Shown here: piece by piece, positions 8,838 to 16,103 of the stretch
How the letters are laid out: each line of letters starts with the position of its first letter
Numbering within the stretch: position 1 is the stretch's first letter
Assembly: GCA_030640155.1 (NCBI GenBank)
Contig: DAOWJX010000139.1
Location: forward strand, 1-19,338
Origin: Candidatus Aegiribacteria sp.
GTDB lineage: Bacteria > Fermentibacterota > Fermentibacteria > Fermentibacterales > JCC-6
DNA length: 19,338 nt
Direction of reading: 5' to 3'
Made by a program: the position numbers and the translations under genes
The notes under the pieces: generated by a model
Told to the model about the DNA's origin: nothing
Database searches by the model: none
Seen by the model: the letters and a program-made list of their open reading frames with translations, nothing else

Positions 8838-9003
8838 TTCGCATATTTCACCAGGTTACGTTACGAAACGGCGCAGAAGTGCTCGCATACAAGGCATGCG
8901 AATGAGGTCGACGCAGATGTATTATATATACTTCAAGGAAGGCCGATTAAGTATAACGAAGTATGTGAGTGTCTTATGCGCCGTTGCAGTAGTAGCTCTG
9001 ATG
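8838..9003 (+). repeat. Dispersed repeat, copy 1 (inverted partner at 11224-11390)
   Basis: A ~166-bp segment that matches the reverse complement of 11224-11390 with about 25 differences and one gap, roughly 85% identity by hand alignment. Unbroken identical blocks include 8897-8917 (around GGTCGAC) and 8972-8993. Similarity starts at TTCGCATATT and fades after CTGATG. No terminal inverted repeats or target duplications were seen. Reading frames across it are not conserved: one frame open here has a TAG after 12 codons in copy 2. It ends 27 bp before the permease ATG, so it lies in that gene's leader or promoter region. It may be a MITE-like or IS200/IS605-derived non-autonomous element, or another structured repeat family. 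It was not matched to a named family. Confidence 0.85.
8867..8985 (+). ncRNA. Candidate structured RNA inside the repeat (copy 1)
   Basis: Three stems can be drawn. Stem A closes the element: AACGGCGCA (8867-8875) with TGCGCCGTT (8977-8985), then a G/A mismatch and AAG/CTT. Stem B is TCGCAT (8883-8888) with ATGCGA (8896-8901) and a 7-nt loop. Stem C is TATATACTTC (8925-8934) with GAAGTATGTG (8958-8967). In copy 2, stem A has two C-to-U changes that become G-U pairs, and stem B changes U-A to G-U by a double substitution. Stem C is mixed, with two pairs lost and one strengthened. The pairing holds only for RNA in the repeat's own orientation (plus here, minus at 11361-11242). The fold was drawn by hand and transcription is not shown. 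Confidence 0.35.
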
Positions 9004-9030
9004 AGATATGAGGACTGGTTGGAGGACATC

Positions 9031-10251
9031 ATGAATTCACTTTCCTGGCACCTTGCGTGGAGATACCTTCGAAGGCATCCAAGAAGGAAGCGCTTTGCTT
9101 TTTCCACAGTAGTCAGTGTCGCCGGTGTAGCTCTTGGAGTTGGCGCGCTGATGATTGTAATGGGTGTACTTACAGGACTTGAGGATTTTATCGAGGAATC
9201 TGTCATAACGGTTGATTCTCCTGTTACAATCATGCCGGACAGCGGAAATGTTCTCCACCTTACAGACGATTTCCTCGCGGAAATAGAAATTCTTCCTTCG
9301 GTCAGCAATACTTCACCGTTCATACAGGGAGAGGCGATAATCCGACTCCCTTCAAGGGGAGTGGATTCAGGATGCAGAATACTTGGTGTGGACCAGGAGG
9401 AGTTCTCAGAAGGTATGATGGGCAACAAACTCTCATACGGGGAACTGACTCTGTCAACTCCGGAGGGAAGTGACTGCATCATAATGGGTATATACCTTGC
9501 CGAGGAGTTCTTTCACCCGATTGGAGACACTCTTTTCCTTTTCCCTCCGAAAGCGTTTTTCTCCAGCAGGAGCCATGCCATTGGCAGAGCGATTCTCTCC
9601 GGCGCGGTGGAAACAGGGCTTCCTGTCAACGATGAAACACTTGCGTACATTTCTCTTGATCTGGCTCAGAGAATGTATCTCCCCGATGGCGGCTATTCGG
9701 GAATAAATGTCCACCCGGCAGAAGGGTTCTCCCCTGAGGAGACTGTGGAGGATATCCGCGAAATACTTCCAGCTTCTATCTCCATCAAAACATGGAAGGA
9801 ACTGAACCCGGATCTGACAGCTTCAATGAAACTTGAAAGAATGGGAGCATTTCTGGCTCTTCTGCTAATTACCCTTGTAGCGACATTCAACATTATTGGA
9901 ACCATATCCAGGTCGGCAATTGAACGGATGAGTGATATTTCCGTCCTGAAAGCGATGGGTGCGACCGACAGTCTCATCTTCAGAATATTTCTGTGGGAAG
10001 GAGCTCTTGTAGGAGTTATCGGAGTATTCCTCGGATTGATGATCGGTCTTGCCTGTTGCTGGGTGATCGGTGAAACAAACATCATTCAGCTCCCTGATGT
10101 GTACTCGTTTCATGAAAACATCCCTGTGAGTATCTCAATTCCGGAAGTTGTCCTGGTTGGTTTCATCGCGTTCCTGCTCAGTATCGGCTCCGGCGTTCTT
10201 CCTGCCATGAAAGCTGCCAGGCTGGATCCGGTAAAGGGGCTGGAGAGTTGA
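9031..10251 (+). CDS. LolC/LolE-family ABC transporter permease (lipoprotein-releasing type)
   Basis: A 406-residue inner-membrane protein, the usual length for LolC/LolE. The start is ATG 9031, preceded by GGAGG five bases upstream. The frame is open further back to 8803, but that part crosses the dispersed repeat and is not protein-like. Topology follows the MacB/FtsX permease fold: an N-terminal cytoplasmic segment rich in Arg/Lys (HLAWRYLRRHPRRKRFA), TM1 at ~22-48, a large periplasmic domain, then TM2 at ~271-294, TM3 at ~318-345 and TM4 at ~370-392, ending AARLDPVKGLES. Such permeases work with a LolD-type ATPase to pass lipoproteins from the inner membrane to a carrier. No ATPase gene is present in the window, so the partner must be encoded elsewhere. 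Its stop overlaps the next start (TTGA), which implies coupled expression with the transglutaminase-like protein. Confidence 0.9.
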   Translation: MNSLSWHLAWRYLRRHPRRKRFAFSTVVSVAGVALGVGALMIVMGVLTGLEDFIEESVITVDSPVTIMPDSGNVLHLTDDFLAEIEILPSVSNTSPFIQGEAIIRLPSRGVDSGCRILGVDQEEFSEGMMGNKLSYGELTLSTPEGSDCIIMGIYLAEEFFHPIGDTLFLFPPKAFFSSRSHAIGRAILSGAVETGLPVNDETLAYISLDLAQRMYLPDGGYSGINVHPAEGFSPEETVEDIREILPASISIKTWKELNPDLTASMKLERMGAFLALLLITLVATFNIIGTISRSAIERMSDISVLKAMGATDSLIFRIFLWEGALVGVIGVFLGLMIGLACCWVIGETNIIQLPDVYSFHENIPVSISIPEVVLVGFIAFLLSIGSGVLPAMKAARLDPVKGLES

Positions 10252-11294
10252 ATTTTCTGCTGATTCTGCTTCTGGCATACACTTATTCACCTCAGGATTC
10301 CTCCTGGAATCTTGTAACACTCGGCAGCATTCCGGACCGGGCAATTCTATTCGCCGAGATCGCTGCAAGAGAAGGCGGACGCGCGGGTGTTGATCTGGCC
10401 GTACTGCTGGAAATCGCCGGTAGGTTCCCCCAGGCTGTGAGATGTTACAATCTGGCGGCTAATTCCGCTTCCGACCCTCTTCTTGCTGAATGGCTGGATA
10501 CAAGAATAAGCGGAGCCAGAACACTTGATACTATCCTGATTCTCCGGGCTGTCATCAGCAATGAAAGCGATATTCCCGCAACCGACATCACAGTAGAGAT
10601 ACCCCTGCCTGAATCACACCCGCCTTACCAGAGGATTGATTGTCTGGCCAGCTCGTTTGCACAGGATGGAAATCTGCTGAAGCACCATATTTTCACTCTT
10701 CCAGGGAAAACACGAATCATCCTGCCGCTTGTTCTGCACATAACTCAGAACCCGTATACGTTCAGACCATTCTCCAATACTTATCTAAATATGGATATAC
10801 CATTTGAGGACTTAGCTTCATTGATCAGATCTCTTCCAGCTCCCGCCGCAACTGATGATCAGGGGCCATGTCTCGAGATGGCAAACATGCTAATGGAAAG
10901 AAGCAGCGAGATCGGTCTGGATCTTCAGACAGTGGGAGGACTGGTAAGGATCGGAACCGACAGTATCCTGTTCCATGCCTGGAATCTGGTTTCCATTAAT
11001 GGTTTACCGATTGACGCTCTCCTCTTTCTGACTGATTCTCTCAGAGGAATCGGACATTGTCCAACGGATTTAATCCCTCTGTGGAATTATGATTACACGA
11101 ATGGACATGAGGTTTCTATTTTTTACAGGAATCAGGATGCTGAGCTCAGAGTATCCATGGAAGCATTATTTACCAGCCCTGAATCAGTCATGTGGATACT
11201 GGAAATTATTAATACGCACATTACACCAGGGTTACTACTGCAACGGCGCATAAGACCCCCGCATACTGCGTTATACCCAATCGGTTCTCCTTGA
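10248..11294 (+). CDS. Secreted transglutaminase-like protein; C-terminus encoded by repeat copy 2
   Basis: A 348-residue protein starting with TTG at 10248, which overlaps the permease stop, and with AAGGGG about eight bases upstream. A short signal peptide (MNFLLILLLAYTYS) indicates export. Residues ~90-175 (LILRAVISNESDIPATDITVEIPLP...) look like the beta-sandwich domain that often precedes transglutaminase cores. The core has Cys208 (GPCLEMA), His243 (FHAWN) and Asp256 (LPIDA) in the order and spacing of the Cys-His-Asp triad, with VGGLVRIG between them. The likely activity is thiol protease, peptidase or amide-processing in the periplasm; the substrate is unknown. From about residue 326 the codons lie inside the dispersed repeat, so the last ~23 residues (PGLLLQRRIRPPHTALYPI...) are probably not ancestral. 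The repeat may have replaced the original end of the gene. Confidence 0.75.
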   Translation: MNFLLILLLAYTYSPQDSSWNLVTLGSIPDRAILFAEIAAREGGRAGVDLAVLLEIAGRFPQAVRCYNLAANSASDPLLAEWLDTRISGARTLDTILILRAVISNESDIPATDITVEIPLPESHPPYQRIDCLASSFAQDGNLLKHHIFTLPGKTRIILPLVLHITQNPYTFRPFSNTYLNMDIPFEDLASLIRSLPAPAATDDQGPCLEMANMLMERSSEIGLDLQTVGGLVRIGTDSILFHAWNLVSINGLPIDALLFLTDSLRGIGHCPTDLIPLWNYDYTNGHEVSIFYRNQDAELRVSMEALFTSPESVMWILEIINTHITPGLLLQRRIRPPHTALYPIGSP

Positions 11295-11390
11295 AGTATA
11301 TGCAAATAAGTCTGCGTCGACCTCATTCGCAAGCCTTGTCTGCGAGTGCTTCTACACCGTTTCGTAACGCAACCTGGTGGAATATGCGAA
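11224..11390 (-). repeat. Dispersed repeat, copy 2, inverted relative to copy 1
   Basis: The reverse complement of this 167-bp segment aligns along the full length of 8838-9003. The stem A arms are at 11242-11250 and 11353-11361, and TACACCGTT replaces TGCGCCGTT on one arm. Read on the minus strand these changes keep G-U pairing; on the plus strand they would be A/C mismatches. The left end of the repeat lies inside the transglutaminase-like ORF and supplies its stop codon at 11292. The right end lies 28 bp before the metallophosphoesterase ATG. The two copies enclose 2220 bp that hold the permease and most of the transglutaminase-like gene. Confidence 0.85.
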
Positions 11391-11418
11391 TTTATCGTTT
11401 TTCCATACTGGCAGTTCA

Positions 11419-12243
11419 ATGAACAGAAGGGCTTTCCTGAAAACCGCGGCGGCTGTTACCGTCGGGGGAGCAGCAGGAGGTTTCTGGTCTTCATTCATTG
11501 AACCCCGCTGGCTTGATACTACATATACACAGGTACCCATGGTTAATCTGCCGCTGAAATTCAGGGGCTTCCGAATCGCGCTGCTCACCGATATTCATCT
11601 TGGACCTTTTGTCACCGAATCGTGGGTGGAAAATACTGTAACTTTGATTAATTCAATGAGGATCGACCTGGTAGTGCTTGGTGGTGACTTCGTGATACAC
11701 AGTGCAAGTTACATCGAACCATGCATGAGGATTCTTGCCGGTCTCACTCCTCCATCGTGCGCAGTTCTTGGTAATCATGATCACTGGGAAGACGCAGAAC
11801 TCACCGAGAAGCTTCTGCATGACCTGGCTGGTTCAGAAGTCCTCAGAAACAGGGGAACATGGATCACGAGAGGAGATGCTTCAATCAGAATATGGGGAGT
11901 TGGAGATCTATGGGAAGATGAACAGCTGCTTGATGGATGCCGACCCGAGCGATACAACGGACCGGTAATCCTGATAACACACAACCCTGATTTCGCTGAG
12001 GAGATACCGGAGGGTACTGCAGATCTTGTTCTCGCGGGGCATACACATGGCGGACAGGTTGTACTTCCCATCATCGGCGCTCCGATTCTACCCTCATATT
12101 ACGGGCAGAAATACCGCTCCGGTACTGTCTGGAATGGAAAAACAATGGTTTACGTATCAAGGGGCATCGGTGTAGGAAGCCCGCCTGTAAGGCTGAACTG
12201 CAGACCGGAGCTCGCTGTACTGGAATTATGTTCCGCAAACTGA
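11419..12243 (+). CDS. Tat-exported metallophosphoesterase (YkuE/YaeI-like)
   Basis: A 274-residue calcineurin-like phosphoesterase. ATG 11419 is preferred because it places the twin-arginine signal at the N-terminus (MNRRAFLKTAAAVTVGGAAGG). The upstream in-frame ATG at 11377 lies within the repeat. No strong Shine-Dalgarno site precedes 11419. Metal-binding motifs in order are D58 and H60 (LLTDIHLG), D90 (LGGDF), N119-H120-D121 (LGNHDHW), the His of LITHNPD and GHTHGG. This pattern matches the YkuE/YaeI group, which act on phosphodiester or pyrophosphate bonds of lipid head groups such as UDP-diacylglucosamine-type substrates. The exact substrate is not readable from sequence. Tat export implies folding with metals in the cytoplasm and action outside the inner membrane. 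The gene lies 16 bp before the lipoprotein gene, so the two probably share a transcript. Confidence 0.9.
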   Translation: MNRRAFLKTAAAVTVGGAAGGFWSSFIEPRWLDTTYTQVPMVNLPLKFRGFRIALLTDIHLGPFVTESWVENTVTLINSMRIDLVVLGGDFVIHSASYIEPCMRILAGLTPPSCAVLGNHDHWEDAELTEKLLHDLAGSEVLRNRGTWITRGDASIRIWGVGDLWEDEQLLDGCRPERYNGPVILITHNPDFAEEIPEGTADLVLAGHTHGGQVVLPIIGAPILPSYYGQKYRSGTVWNGKTMVYVSRGIGVGSPPVRLNCRPELAVLELCSAN

Positions 12244-12259
12244 ACCCAAGGAGGTTCTC

Positions 12260-14110
12260 ATGAGACGATTGATCATTGCAGCTGCCCTGATATTGCTCGG
12301 ATGCGGAAGCAGCAGCGATTCCAGCCGGGAGGTGTCCGCAGGAGAAAATATCGATGCTCAAATCGACCCTGCCTCTGAAGTACTTCAAAACTGCATAGAA
12401 GCAGCAGGCGGACGGGAAGCGATTGATAATCTTCAGGTTATTCATACTGTTGACAGCCTCTCGATGGCTGGATTATCGGGGACAACTGAGTCATGGTGGG
12501 TAAAAGAACCATTCATGGGTTTCTCCATTACCGAACTTGGCCCGGTTCAACAGGAAATCCTGATTCTCGGAGACAGTATCTGGACGATCGACAGAAATGG
12601 ACACCTGTCCTCAGGGGGAGTAGAAGCCCATGATGAAATGGCTCTTTCAAAAAGAACGATATTCTACGACTACCTTATCGATACATCCATGGTCATCATT
12701 GCTGAGGACACCCTGATAGACAGTATCATGACAGTGCCACTACATCTTGAATTCCAGCAGGAGATAGTCTTCTATGTATCGAAGGAAACATGGCTTCCTG
12801 TACTTATGACAGCTGAAGTCATGGGTCTTGAAGTAAGGAGTTATCCTGATAATTACGAATCGGTCCAGGGAATTGTCTCCCCTATGTCCAGCAGGAGTGT
12901 AATACCTGCATTCGGTCAGCAAATAGTAACAGAGAATATCCTTACAGAATACAATATTCCGGTTCCGGAATCGCTTTTTACTCTAACCTCCCGGAGCGGG
13001 GACTGGGAACTTGAAGATCCCGGTACACCGATGACATTCTATCTCAGAGGAGAACATATCTACCTTGAGGGAGAGGTTAACGGCACTTCTGTCAATATAC
13101 TTCTCGACAGCGGGGCAGGAGCAACCGTTCTTGACAGCACACTTGCTTCTGATCTTGAGCTTGCAGGGTCCGGCAGACTCCCGGTAATGGGAATAGGCGG
13201 AACCAGAGAGTTCTCTTTTGTTAAAGTTCCATCCTATTCCGTCGCGGGAGCCCTTCTTAGTGATCAGTATCTGGCTGTCATACCGCTTGCTGAGGAATTC
13301 TACTCATCAACGGGAGAAAGAATCGATCTGATACTGGGATACGATTTCCTGAGCCGCTTTGTTACCAGGATAGATTACGGATTAGAAACCATAACACTGT
13401 TTGACCCCGACAGTTTTCTGATCCCCCCGGATATAACAGTACTTCCAGCTGTGAGAACAATGAGTCTACTCTCGGTAGAAGCCGTACTTGAAGATTCGAT
13501 TCCGATAAAACTTCTGCTTGACACAGGCGCAGGGGGCTGCATTCATCTCACACCGGGTTTCTTCGAAAAGCATCCGGATTTCCTTCAGAACAGACCTTCA
13601 TTTGAAACTGAAGTCCGCGGGATCGGAGGTGAAGAATCAATTCTGGGTTTCCGTGTCTCAAGTGTTACACTTGGTGACTTCACTATTCCAGGTGGAATAT
13701 GCTCAAGTTTTGATGGTGGTGATATCTTCAATCAGTTTGATGGTATACTTGGTGCTGGAATCCTCTCCAGATTCGTAGTTTATCTGAATTATAATTCCTC
13801 TTCGGTTCTTCTTGAACCCTCAGCCCTCTTTCATGAAGGACTTCCTGAAACACTTACCGGAATGGGACTGGAAATAGCGGGGAATGAGCTTGTTATCAGT
13901 GGTGTTATAGGAGGATCACCCGCAGATGATGCCGGGATCATCAAGGGAGATATTCTTCTTGAGGTTGACGGTCACCAGGTCAGCTCCGAACAATTGAATG
14001 AAATACATGATCTGCTGCCTGATACGACAGATATTCCGGTTATTCTGAAGGTTCTTCGAGAAGACTGCGAGATTGAACTGGAGCTGATTACGGGAAGATT
14101 GATTCCTTAA
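12260..14110 (+). CDS. Lipoprotein with LolA-like N-terminus, two retropepsin-like domains and PDZ domain
   Basis: A 616-residue protein with a strong ribosome-binding site (AAGGAGG, five bases before ATG 12260). The lipobox LLGC near residue 15 marks it as a lipoprotein. Residues ~40-230 (EAAGGREAIDNLQVIHTVDS..., WWVKEP) resemble LolA/LppX-like lipoprotein-carrier folds, an assignment by style only. Two retropepsin-like aspartyl domains follow: the first has D283 in LLDSGAGAT and GYDFLSRF, the second has D421 in LLLDTGAGG and GAGILSRF. Together they could form a single-chain pseudo-dimer with one catalytic Asp from each half. A PDZ domain covers ~528-616 (GGSPADDAGIIKGDILLEVDG). The Asp_protease/PDZ part is a known arrangement in Gram-negative bacteria. 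The likely role is periplasmic or envelope protein processing. The gene follows the phosphoesterase by 16 bp and converges with the biotin carrier gene. Confidence 0.85.
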   Translation: MRRLIIAAALILLGCGSSSDSSREVSAGENIDAQIDPASEVLQNCIEAAGGREAIDNLQVIHTVDSLSMAGLSGTTESWWVKEPFMGFSITELGPVQQEILILGDSIWTIDRNGHLSSGGVEAHDEMALSKRTIFYDYLIDTSMVIIAEDTLIDSIMTVPLHLEFQQEIVFYVSKETWLPVLMTAEVMGLEVRSYPDNYESVQGIVSPMSSRSVIPAFGQQIVTENILTEYNIPVPESLFTLTSRSGDWELEDPGTPMTFYLRGEHIYLEGEVNGTSVNILLDSGAGATVLDSTLASDLELAGSGRLPVMGIGGTREFSFVKVPSYSVAGALLSDQYLAVIPLAEEFYSSTGERIDLILGYDFLSRFVTRIDYGLETITLFDPDSFLIPPDITVLPAVRTMSLLSVEAVLEDSIPIKLLLDTGAGGCIHLTPGFFEKHPDFLQNRPSFETEVRGIGGEESILGFRVSSVTLGDFTIPGGICSSFDGGDIFNQFDGILGAGILSRFVVYLNYNSSSVLLEPSALFHEGLPETLTGMGLEIAGNELVISGVIGGSPADDAGIIKGDILLEVDGHQVSSEQLNEIHDLLPDTTDIPVILKVLREDCEIELELITGRLIP

Positions 14111-14119
14111 CCCGGGTTA
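14108..14119. other. Perfect 12-bp palindrome at the convergent gene junction
   Basis: TAACCCGGGTTA begins with the stop codon of the lipoprotein gene and lies 6 bp before the end of the opposing biotin carrier gene. The inter-ORF gap is only 15 bp. No T-run follows on either strand, so it is not a normal intrinsic terminator. Confidence 0.4.
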
Positions 14120-14125
14120 GATTCG

Positions 14126-14638
14126 TCAGGTATCCAGCACCAGGAGGTCATCTCCGGAATTAACTGTGGCACCCGATTTTACGGAGACATTGAGTATTAT
14201 TCCGGAAGCGGGAGCGGTTATTTCGTTCTGCATTTTCATTGCTTCAAGAACAAGCAGAGTATCTCCCGCCTTCACCTGATCACCTTCGCTGACAATAATT
14301 TCAATAACGAGACCAGGCATGGGAGCTTTAACAACCTTCTCGCCACTGTCAGACTGTTCCGAAGAGGTCGTTACTTCCCGCTCATCAATTACACTGAAGT
14401 TGTAAACCTCTCCCCTTGTGGAAACCTGATAGTCTTTTTCGAAATGCTCCACTTCCACATTGAAGGATTTACCGTCGATGATAATGGAAAGATGGGCAGG
14501 AGATATTCTGGAAATGCTGATGATCTTCTTTTTTCCGTCGATTTCTATTTGAAACAGTTCGTCATGAGGACGAACTTCAAGTCGAGAAGCTTCCACTCTC
14601 AGAGTGTGATTACCATCCGATACTACGTATGCCACCAT
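14126..14638 (-). CDS. Biotin carboxyl carrier subunit of an acyl-CoA carboxylase/decarboxylase
   Basis: A 170-residue carrier protein. The C-terminal ~70 residues form a biotinyl domain: APMPGL (105-110), SEGDQVKAGDTLL and EAMKMQNEI, with the biotinylated lysine at K135. The N-terminal half (residues 1-95, including VEVEHFEKDY) corresponds to the linker/BT-like region that docks the carrier in propionyl-CoA and related carboxylases. The spacer at 88-102 is rich in Ser/Glu. The start is ATG 14638, preceded by GGAAGGA, and overlaps the biotin carboxylase gene by 29 nt. The carrier moves carboxyl groups between the two catalytic subunits encoded just upstream. It is the third and last gene of this set. 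Confidence 0.93.
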   Translation of the reverse strand: MVAYVVSDGNHTLRVEASRLEVRPHDELFQIEIDGKKKIISISRISPAHLSIIIDGKSFNVEVEHFEKDYQVSTRGEVYNFSVIDEREVTTSSEQSDSGEKVVKAPMPGLVIEIIVSEGDQVKAGDTLLVLEAMKMQNEITAPASGIILNVSVKSGATVNSGDDLLVLDT

Positions 14639-16103
14639 AAATCCTTCCCGACAGTTTCCAACCGTCAGCCTTCTGTGCAGTAGAGGTGAATTTCACCTGC
14701 TCATCGGTCATTGCGACAATGGTAGCAGCAATCGCTGCGATTTCAAGATAGTCTTTCGTTTCTGTATGTTCAATCTGTGGGACAATTCCCGTGTCATAAT
14801 TCCCGCTGCTGAAAGCCTTGTTCACAAGAACTCTTCTATGGAAGGGAATTGTGGTTTTAACTCCCTTTATCTTGTACTCGTTCAGTGCCCGAAGCATTCG
14901 AGCGATTGCTTCTTCCCTGTCCTTTCCCCATGTGATGACCTTTGAAAGAAGGGGGTCATAATAGACTGGAACATCGTAATCTTCAGCTATGCCTGATTCA
15001 ACTCTTATTCCAGGTCCGGAGGGTTCAATAAGCTCTCTGATAAGCCCCACAGACGGAAGAAACGTTTCAGGGTCTTCAGCAGATATTCTACATTCTATTG
15101 CTGCTCCGTTGATCCCTATATCCGTTTGTTTCAAGGAAAGATGTTCTCCGGACGCTATTCTTATCTGTTCCTTCACAAGATCCACACCAGTTATGAGTTC
15201 GGTCACAGGATGTTCCACCTGAAGCCGTGCGTTTACTTCAAGGAAGAAGAATTTTCTGTTGGAATCGACCAGGAATTCAACAGTTCCCGCATTGGTGTAG
15301 CCTGATACTCTGATAGCTTCTACTGCCGCTTCACCCATTCTTCTTCTCAGATCTTCATCGACTATGCAGCTGGGAGATTCCTCCACCAGTTTCTGATAAC
15401 GTCTCTGAACAGAACATTCACGCTCATTAAGATGGATTATGTTTCCGTATTCATCAGCAAGGATCTGTATTTCTATATGTCTGGGTTTCACCATAAACTT
15501 CTCAAGATAGATATCGGAATTACCGAATGCGGAAAGAGCCTCAGCCTGAGCCCGCTCAAAAGCAGATCTCAGCTTGTCCGGGGATTCAACTACTCTGACA
15601 CCTTTTCCTCCACCGCCCGCAGTAGCTTTCAGCAGAACCGGATAACCAATTGTTTCAGCAGCGGAAGCGGCTTCGTCCGCGGTTGCCAGCGGTTCCATAA
15701 CCCCTGGTATAATCGGAATACCCGACTTCTTCATCAATTTTCTGGCTTCAGTCTTGTTTCCGAGGAGAGCCATAGACTGGTGGGACGGTCCGATGAAGAT
15801 CAATCCGGCTTCGGAGCAGGCTTCGGGCAGCAATGGATTCTCGGCCAGAAATCCGTATCCTGGATGAACTGCCTGGCAGTTGGACATCACCGCGGTCTCT
15901 ATGATTTTCTCAATAACAAGGTAACTCTTTACGGAAGGAGGAGGGCCAATCTCGTACGCTTCGTCAGCGTATCGAACGTGCTTTGCTGATCTGTCAGCCT
16001 CTGAAAATACAGCTACGGAAGTAATGCCCATCTCGTAACAGGCACGGGCGATTCGAACAGCAATTTCACCTCTGTTCGCGATAAGAATTCTGTTGATTTT
16101 CAT
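14610..16103 (-). CDS. accC: Biotin carboxylase subunit (AccC/PccA-like)
   Basis: A 497-residue ATP-grasp enzyme that carboxylates the biotin of the carrier using ATP and bicarbonate. Motifs: NRGEIAVRIARA (10-21), GYGFLAEN (82-89), GNKTEARK (115-122), the Gly-rich ATP loop AGGGGKG (162-168), ERECSVQRRYQKLVEE (227-242, with C230 and K238) and EVNARLQVEHPVTE (289-302). Positions agree almost residue for residue with the E. coli enzyme numbering. The C-terminal ~45 residues beyond the AccC core (from about HTETKDY) are an extension typical of PccA-like subunits but without a fused biotin domain. The start ATG 16103 shares one base with the upstream stop (TAATG), and the end overlaps the carrier start by 29 nt. 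All three subunits are therefore translationally coupled. Confidence 0.93.
   Translation of the reverse strand: MKINRILIANRGEIAVRIARACYEMGITSVAVFSEADRSAKHVRYADEAYEIGPPPSVKSYLVIEKIIETAVMSNCQAVHPGYGFLAENPLLPEACSEAGLIFIGPSHQSMALLGNKTEARKLMKKSGIPIIPGVMEPLATADEAASAAETIGYPVLLKATAGGGGKGVRVVESPDKLRSAFERAQAEALSAFGNSDIYLEKFMVKPRHIEIQILADEYGNIIHLNERECSVQRRYQKLVEESPSCIVDEDLRRRMGEAAVEAIRVSGYTNAGTVEFLVDSNRKFFFLEVNARLQVEHPVTELITGVDLVKEQIRIASGEHLSLKQTDIGINGAAIECRISAEDPETFLPSVGLIRELIEPSGPGIRVESGIAEDYDVPVYYDPLLSKVITWGKDREEAIARMLRALNEYKIKGVKTTIPFHRRVLVNKAFSSGNYDTGIVPQIEHTETKDYLEIAAIAATIVAMTDEQVKFTSTAQKADGWKLSGRIYGGIRSIGW

Noticed and set aside
8867..8985. Integron attC-like recombination site
   Set aside because: The outer arms do not give the RYYYAAC and GTTRRRY boxes (right side reads GTTGCAG), and no integrase or cassette series is seen.
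8790..9011. A 73-codon open frame across repeat copy 1
   Set aside because: The matching frame in copy 2 has a TAG after 12 codons, and an insertion/deletion shifts the remainder. Differences fit RNA pairing better than protein conservation.
8803..9030. 76-residue N-terminal extension of the permease
   Set aside because: It is a translation of the repeat. ATG 9031 has a GGAGG site and gives the normal LolC/E length and N-terminus.
11377..11418. Upstream ATG for the metallophosphoesterase
   Set aside because: It begins inside repeat copy 2 and would bury the twin-arginine signal that starts cleanly at 11419.
14108..14119. Intrinsic terminator at the convergent junction
   Set aside because: The palindrome leaves only a four-base stem with a reasonable loop and has no T-run on either strand.
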